NCBI GenBank assembly: GCA_036510575.1
Contig: DATCDR010000091.1
Span: forward strand, 1-22,024
Direction: 5' to 3'
DNA length: 22,024 bases
DNA from: DATCDR01 sp036510575
GTDB lineage: Bacteria > Actinomycetota > Acidimicrobiia > Acidimicrobiales > Bog-793
The notes under the pieces were generated by a model. The model ran no database searches. It saw nothing but the letters and a program-made list of their open reading frames with translations, and was not told the origin of the DNA. Positions 12,880-22,024 of the stretch are shown here, piece by piece. How positions within the stretch are numbered: the stretch's first letter is position 1; every line of letters begins with the position of its first letter. The position numbers and the translations under genes are program-made.

Positions 12880-14372
12880 GCCCCGGGCGGATCCGACCAG
12901 GTGCGGCGTCATCTGACGCCGCGGACGAGCCGACCCCGGAGGCGGCCGAGGTCGCTGCGGAGGATTCGACCACAACCCCGGACAGCGACGCTGCGATTAG
13001 CTCGCCTGATGCTCGACTTGCAAGTGATCTCCCCGAGGTCGAAACGCCAACACCTTCGGCGGCTCAAGCGGCGCCGAGTGAGCTCGACGAAGCGCCGGTG
13101 GCTTTTGGGGTAGACGAGGCCGAGCTACCTCTCGAGCCAGCCGAGGCGGCGCCGTCGCGGCCGCACGGGCCATTTCGTCGCCTCTACTACGGCGAGACCA
13201 CGTTCGACTTCGTCCGTAGAAAGCGGATCTGGTTCACGATCTCGACAATCGTGATCCTGCTCGGCGTGCTCTCGCTCGGCGTGCGGGGTCTCAATATGAG
13301 TATCGAGTTCGTCGGTGGAAACTCCTGGACCGTCTCCTCCCCAACGCTTACCGTCCAACAAGCGACCGCAGCGCTAACGGCGGTCGGCCTCACGGGGGAG
13401 ACCACGGTCCAGCTTGGCCTCGGCAGCAACCAGTCGATCCAGGTTCAGGCCAAGCTCCCGAAGGGTCAAGACGCCGCGGCACAAGCAACCGAGGCACACA
13501 AGATCGCCGCGGCCCTGCAAAAGGTCGCCCACAAGAGCTCGATCAACGACGTCTCGATCGAGTCGGTCGGACCTTCGTGGGGAGAGCAGATCACCCAGAA
13601 GGCAGTCATCGCACTCATCGTCTTCTTCATTCTCGTCTCGCTCTATATCTCGATCTTCTTCGAGTGGCGCATGGCGCTCGCTGCGATCCTGGCGGTGCTC
13701 CACGACATCCTCGTCACGGTCGGCATCTACTCGATCTCCGGTTTCCTCGTCACGCCGGACACCGTGGTCGCGTTCTTGACCATCCTCGGTTACTCCCTCT
13801 ACGACACGATCGTGGTGTTCGACCGCGTCCGCGACAACGTGAAGAACCTCTCCGTCCGAGATCGGCTGACCTTCTCCGACATCGTGAACCTCTCCATGAA
13901 CCAGACCGCCGCGAGGTCGATCAACACGTCGCTCGTCGCGATCATGCCCATACTCTCGGTCCTGCTCATTGGAGCCGAGCTCCTCGGTGCAACGACGCTC
14001 CAGTACTTCGGCCTGGCGCTGCTCGTCGGCTTGACGACGGGTGCGTACTCCTCGATCTTCATCGCCTCGCCGCTCGTAGCGGTGATGAAAGAGCGCGAAC
14101 CGAAGTACCGACAGCTCCGCGAGCGCATCGAGCTTCGTGGGCCGTCCGCCTGGCTGCTCAGCCCCGCCGAAGTCGCGCGAGGCTTCGTTGCGGACTCCCC
14201 CTCGCGTACACGCTCGACGATTGTCGCGCCCCAGACAACGGGACGCGTCCGACCTGGAAGTGCCGCCAAAGCCGCCTCGTCGACGTCGAGTAACGGTTCC
14301 GCGAACACCCCTGCGGCCCCGGTTGTGAAGCGCCCGCCGTCAAAGGCCCGGCGACGTGGTGGTCGACGCTGA
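12876..14372 (+). CDS. secF: Protein translocase subunit SecF with long terminal extensions
   Basis: Partner of SecD in the translocation motor. The core (about 100-415) has a first membrane segment (118-136), MSIEFVGGNSW, an extracellular domain ending SIESVGPSWGEQI, and membrane segments 2-6 from 243 to 404. GYSLYDTIVVFDRVRDN (305-321) is the family hallmark. The product is 498 residues, longer than usual, because of an N-terminal Ala/Glu/Pro/Asp-rich cytoplasmic extension of about 95 residues and a C-terminal Ser/Ala/Arg-rich tail after 420 that ends in RRRGGRR. I chose ATG 12876, which overlaps the secD stop and has GAGGAG (12864-12869); an open frame further upstream lies within secD. 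The TGA overlaps the proposed CTG start of serS. Confidence 0.95.
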   Translation: MSPGRIRPGAASSDAADEPTPEAAEVAAEDSTTTPDSDAAISSPDARLASDLPEVETPTPSAAQAAPSELDEAPVAFGVDEAELPLEPAEAAPSRPHGPFRRLYYGETTFDFVRRKRIWFTISTIVILLGVLSLGVRGLNMSIEFVGGNSWTVSSPTLTVQQATAALTAVGLTGETTVQLGLGSNQSIQVQAKLPKGQDAAAQATEAHKIAAALQKVAHKSSINDVSIESVGPSWGEQITQKAVIALIVFFILVSLYISIFFEWRMALAAILAVLHDILVTVGIYSISGFLVTPDTVVAFLTILGYSLYDTIVVFDRVRDNVKNLSVRDRLTFSDIVNLSMNQTAARSINTSLVAIMPILSVLLIGAELLGATTLQYFGLALLVGLTTGAYSSIFIASPLVAVMKEREPKYRQLRERIELRGPSAWLLSPAEVARGFVADSPSRTRSTIVAPQTTGRVRPGSAAKAASSTSSNGSANTPAAPVVKRPPSKARRRGGRR

Positions 14373-15601
14373 TTGACGTAAGGGCCGCCCGCAGCGACCC
14401 AGACCGATTTCGCACAGCACTCGAACGAAAGGGCAGTGCGGCGACCTTTGACGCCTTTCTGGCAGCTGATGAGGAGTGGCGCCTCGCCGATGCCGAGGTT
14501 GGATCACTCCGCTCGCGCACCAGGCCGAAAGGCAGGCCCTCCGAAGCCGAGATTGCGGTGCTCGCGCAGCTAAAAGACGATCTGCGTGTCGCCGAAGCCA
14601 CCCTCGATGTGCTCGCCGCACGGCGCGACGAACTGCTGGCGGTCATCCCGAATCCTCCTGATGACTCAGCACCAGACGGTGACAGCGACGAGGACGCCGA
14701 GGAGATCCGCAAAGTAGGCGAGCCTCCGACGTTCGCGTTCGCCCCGCGAAGCCACATGGAGCTCGGTGGATTCGATACCGAGCGCGCCACGCGGCTGTCG
14801 GGGACGCGCTTCGCCTACCGGATGGGCGCGACCGCGCTCCTCGAGTTGTCGCTTTACCGTTACGCGCTCGACCACCTCGTAGCGCTCGGGTTCACTCCCG
14901 TGCTGCCGCCAGTCGTGGTCCGTGAAGAAGCGCTGTACGGGACCGGTTTCCTACCGACCGATGAGAGCAACCTCTACCACGTCGAGCCCGACGGCCTCTA
15001 TCTGTCGGGCACCTCCGAGGTGGCCCTAGCCGGGCTCCACCAGGGCGAGATCCTCGACGCGAGCGAGATGCCGCTTCGCTACGCGGGCTACTCCACGAAC
15101 TTCCGACGCGAAGCTGGAGCCGCGGGCAGGGACACCAAGGGCATCATGCGGCTCCACCAGTTCGACAAGGTCGAGATGTACTTCTACACATTTCCGGACC
15201 GCTCGAAGGAGAACCACGAGGAGATCCTCGCCATCGAAGAGGCGATCGTTGGAGGACTCGGGCTCGTGTACCGGGTGATCAACACCGCGGCGGGAGATCT
15301 CGGCCCCTCGGCGGCGAAAAAATTCGATATCGAGGCATGGCTTCCGAGCGAAGGGCGCTACCGCGAGATCACGTCGTGCTCGAACACCACCGACTACCAG
15401 GCCCGACGTCTTGGAATCCGCTACCGAGACGGCTCGGCACTGGCGGCTCCCCACACCTTGAACGGCACCGCCATGACCGCCCGCTTCCTCGTCGCGCTGC
15501 TCGAGACTTTCCAGGATGAGGGCGGGAAGGTCGCCGTGCCCGAGATCCTCCACGCCTTTGGCGCCCCGGCCTTCATCGACCAGACGTCTCCGACACACTG
15601 A
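14369..15601 (+). CDS. serS: Seryl-tRNA synthetase, apparent CTG start
   Basis: Charges tRNA-Ser (and tRNA-Sec where present) with serine. Class II motif 2 is FRREAGAAGRDTKG (245-258) and motif 3 NGTAMTARFLVALLE (365-379); the serine-site element is GTSEVALA. The N-terminal region IDVRAARSDPDRFRTALERKG is a standard SerRS opening, and the tRNA-binding coiled-coil arm follows (about 28-95). This conserved opening can only be translated from CTG 14369 or ATT 14372: there is no ATG, GTG or TTG in frame between the stop TAA 14291-14293 and GTG 14558. CTG 14369 overlaps the secF stop as CTGA, copying the ATGA/GTGA junctions elsewhere in the window. Starting at GTG 14558 would remove 63 residues including half of the arm. 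Length from CTG is 410 residues, normal for the family. Confidence 0.93.
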   Translation: MIDVRAARSDPDRFRTALERKGSAATFDAFLAADEEWRLADAEVGSLRSRTRPKGRPSEAEIAVLAQLKDDLRVAEATLDVLAARRDELLAVIPNPPDDSAPDGDSDEDAEEIRKVGEPPTFAFAPRSHMELGGFDTERATRLSGTRFAYRMGATALLELSLYRYALDHLVALGFTPVLPPVVVREEALYGTGFLPTDESNLYHVEPDGLYLSGTSEVALAGLHQGEILDASEMPLRYAGYSTNFRREAGAAGRDTKGIMRLHQFDKVEMYFYTFPDRSKENHEEILAIEEAIVGGLGLVYRVINTAAGDLGPSAAKKFDIEAWLPSEGRYREITSCSNTTDYQARRLGIRYRDGSALAAPHTLNGTAMTARFLVALLETFQDEGGKVAVPEILHAFGAPAFIDQTSPTH

Positions 15602-15792
15602 CGCACGCGCGATCTGCGCTAACTCCTCGCGATGGCTCTGATCGCGGCGACGGCTGCGCATCCGCGGCGCAAGGATTCGGCAAGGCAGGGTCGAATCGGT
15701 CGTGTAAACTTTCCTTCCCGGGCCAATGACGTCCCGAAACCTGCAGCTACGTGGAGATCCGTCGCCTGACGGGCTCACGAACAAGGGACGCC
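15602..15792 (+). other. Intergenic region between serS and gltB
   Basis: The longest non-coding stretch here. It holds two short GC-rich hairpins without T-runs (CGCGAT/ATCGCG, 15628-15646; TGCGC/GCGCA, 15655-15671), which may help end serS transcription, and a promoter-like TAAACT at 15705. I recognise no RNA gene or known riboswitch. An in-frame GTG at 15751 would extend gltB into it, but without a ribosome-binding site. Confidence 0.5.
15705..15710 (+). promoter_or_regulatory. Probable -10 element for gltBD
   Basis: TAAACT is a good TANNNT match in the only sizeable gap before gltB. Transcription would begin near 15717, leaving about 75 bases of leader before ATG 15793. No clear -35 box is seen, and I recognise no nitrogen-regulator site. 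Confidence 0.4.
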
Positions 15793-20347
<4,555 letters not shown>

Positions 20348-20355
<8 letters not shown>

Positions 20356-21844
20356 TCCACGAGGTTTTATGCGCTACCCGCGATCTGGACCGGTCCGCCG
20401 CCCGGTCGAGGTGCGCCTTCGTGACTGGCGTGAGGTCTACAACCCGTTTCCAGGGGAAGATCTCACCAAACAGGCGGCTCGCTGCATGGACTGCGGTATC
20501 CCGTTCTGCCACGAGGGCTGTCCACTCGGGAACCTCATCCCGGACTGGAACGACCTCGTCTTTCGCGGTCGATTCGACGAGGCAGCAGCGCGACTGCACG
20601 CCACGAACAACTTTCCGGAGTTCACCGGGAGACTCTGCCCCGCACCGTGTGAGGGCTCCTGCGTCCTTGGCATCAGCGCCGAGCCGGTAGCGATCAAGCA
20701 GGTGGAAGTCGAGATCGCCGAGTGGGCGGCGCGGGAGGGCCTCACTCCGGTGCTCCCTGATCTCCTCCGTCACCAGCGAGTCGCGGTCGTCGGCTCCGGT
20801 CCGGCAGGACTAGCGGTCGCACAACAACTCACCCGCGCCGGCTACCACGTCGAAGTCTTCGAGCGCGCCGAGCGCATCGGTGGCCTGCTCCGCTACGGCG
20901 TCCCGGAGTTCAAGCTCGAAAAGCGGGTCATTGACCGGCGGCTGGCACAGATGGTCGCCGAGGGCACGGTCTTTCACACCCGCGTCGCAGTGGGAGCTGG
21001 AAGCAGGCACGAGGTAAGTGGTGCTGCGGCGCCCGACGCCACGATCATGCAGCTAGAACAGCTGCGCAGCCGCTTCGACGCGATCGTCCTCGCAGTGGGC
21101 TCGACGCGCCCGCGCGACCTCGTCGCACCTGGCAGGGACCTCGCCGGCATCCACTTCGCGATGGACTACCTGAAAGACTCCAACCTCCTCGTCGAAGGCA
21201 CCACTGACGACACCCCGATAACCGCCAAGGACAAGCACGTCGTCATTATCGGCGGTGGCGACACCGGCGCTGACTGCCTGGGCACCGTGCACCGCCAGGG
21301 CGCGGCCTCGGTCGCGCAGCTCGAGATCCTGCCCGAGCCGCCGAACCTGCGAGCTGGGAACAATCCCTGGCCCACCTGGCCGCTGATCCTTCGAAGCTCC
21401 GCCGCCCATGAAGAGGGAGGCGAGCGCCTCTACTCGATCTCGACGACACAGTTCCTAGGTGACGCCGATGGCAACGTGCGAGCGCTAAGGGTGGCGACCG
21501 TCGAGCGCGATCCTCGTGGTGCCTTTCTCGCAGTGGCGGAGTCGGAGATGGATCTCCGCGCCGACCTGGTGCTGTTAGCGCTCGGCTTCACGGGGCCTGA
21601 GCAAAAGGGCGTCGTTCGCGACCTCGGCTGCACCTTGAACGCTCGCGGCAACCTCGAGATCGACCGCTCGTTCATGACGAGCGTGCCTGGCGTCTTCGCC
21701 TGTGGCGACGCCGCGCGGGGCCAGAGCCTGGTTGTCTGGGCGATCGCGGAGGGCCGCAGCGCGGCTCGCGCCGTTGATCACTTCCTCTCTGGAGCAAGCG
21801 AGCTCCCCGCGCCGATCGTCCCAGGCCAGGTCGCGCTCGCCTAG
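20348..21844 (+). CDS. gltD: Glutamate synthase small (beta) subunit
   Basis: An NADPH- and FAD-binding flavoprotein that passes electrons from NADPH to the large subunit. The 498-residue product has an N-terminal iron-sulfur domain with cysteine groups C46, C49, C54, C58 and C97, C101, C105 (CMDCGIPFCHEGCPLGN and CPAPCEGSCVLG), the FAD dinucleotide motif VAVVGSGPAGLAVA (145-158), the NADPH motif VVIIGGGDTGADC (298-310) and a C-terminal VFACGDAARGQSLVVWAIAEGR that closes the FAD site. All residues expected for an active subunit are visible. Its ATG lies inside the end of gltB (ATGGCTGA overlap), so translation is probably coupled to give equal amounts of the two subunits. Confidence 0.97.
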
Positions 21845-21846
21845 GG

Positions 21847-22024
21847 ATGCCACACGAGGAGAGGATCGAGGCTATCTGCAGCGACCTCGACCGGATCGCG
21901 GAGCGGCTAGACGACCTCGTCCTCGACTTGTTGCACGAGGCCGTGCGTTCCAATGCCGGCAAGCGCCCAGAGATCGAACGGCGAGCTACTCGCGCACGCC
22001 ACGCGATCGAGCGGGCGACGATCG
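21847..22024 (+). CDS. Unrecognised small helical protein, 5' part only
   Basis: An ORF starting at ATG 21847, two bases after the gltD stop, stays open to the window edge (59 codons seen). It begins MPHEERIEAICSDLDRIAER and is almost wholly charged amphipathic helix, with heptad-like Leu/Ile spacing in DLDRIAERLDDLVLDLLHEAV and an Arg-rich second half (RRATRARHAIERA). I see no membrane segment or cysteine cluster and do not recognise the family. The tight spacing to gltD suggests one operon, but no strong ribosome-binding site is visible, only the bases around the gltD stop. Confidence 0.55.
   Translation, partial: MPHEERIEAICSDLDRIAERLDDLVLDLLHEAVRSNAGKRPEIERRATRARHAIERATI

Noticed and set aside
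13577..14293. Plus-strand frame of 238 codons inside secF
   Set aside because: Out of frame with the certain SecF core; the product is rich in His/Arg/Pro with no family resemblance. Its stop (14291-14293) is useful only for bounding serS.
15628..15671. Intrinsic terminator after serS
   Set aside because: Short GC-rich stems are present, but no T-run follows either one, so I do not call a terminator.

Overview
The window is a dense, one-directional stretch of actinobacterial chromosome. Every supportable gene lies on the plus strand, coding is GC-rich, and no gap exceeds about 190 bases. The order threonyl-tRNA synthetase, HIT protein, phosphatidylinositol-phosphate synthase, acyltransferase, PimA, YebC, RuvCAB, YajC-SecD-SecF matches, with some genes missing or replaced, the order known from Mycobacterium tuberculosis. 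Phosphatidylinositol mannoside genes, an MshC-type end and a mycothiol-dependent-isomerase family gene also point to Actinomycetota. My best guess is a deep-branching class such as Acidimicrobiia; the phylum is firmer than the class.

Layout. Bases 2-328 hold the end of a class I synthetase-like gene, probably mshC (mycothiol synthesis). Bases 436-6645 form a close-packed operon: thrS, a HIT hydrolase, an MDMPI/DinB-like protein, pgsA, a LpxL/PatA-like acyltransferase and pimA. Stop and start codons overlap at three of its junctions. The last three genes make and mannosylate phosphatidylinositol lipids. Bases 6720-7598 encode a membrane protein that looks like an M48 peptidase stripped of its metal ligands. 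Bases 7658-8407 encode YebC. Bases 8496-10749 are ruvC-ruvA-ruvB, joined by 4-base overlaps, with a LexA-like palindrome on the ruvC start. Bases 10831-15601 are yajC-secD-secF-serS, linking the SecDF translocation motor to seryl-tRNA synthetase. Bases 15793-21844 are gltB-gltD (glutamate synthase), followed by the start of an unrecognised small gene cut by the window end.

Most of this is conserved housekeeping DNA; I see no mobile element, CRISPR array, RNA gene or defence cassette. The parts worth a second look are the apparent non-AUG/GUG/UUG start of serS, the dead M48-like protein, the thrS leader (a six-codon ORF inside a hairpin with a 7-base loop), the LexA-like box on a seemingly leaderless ruvC, and the His-Asp repeat tail of YajC.
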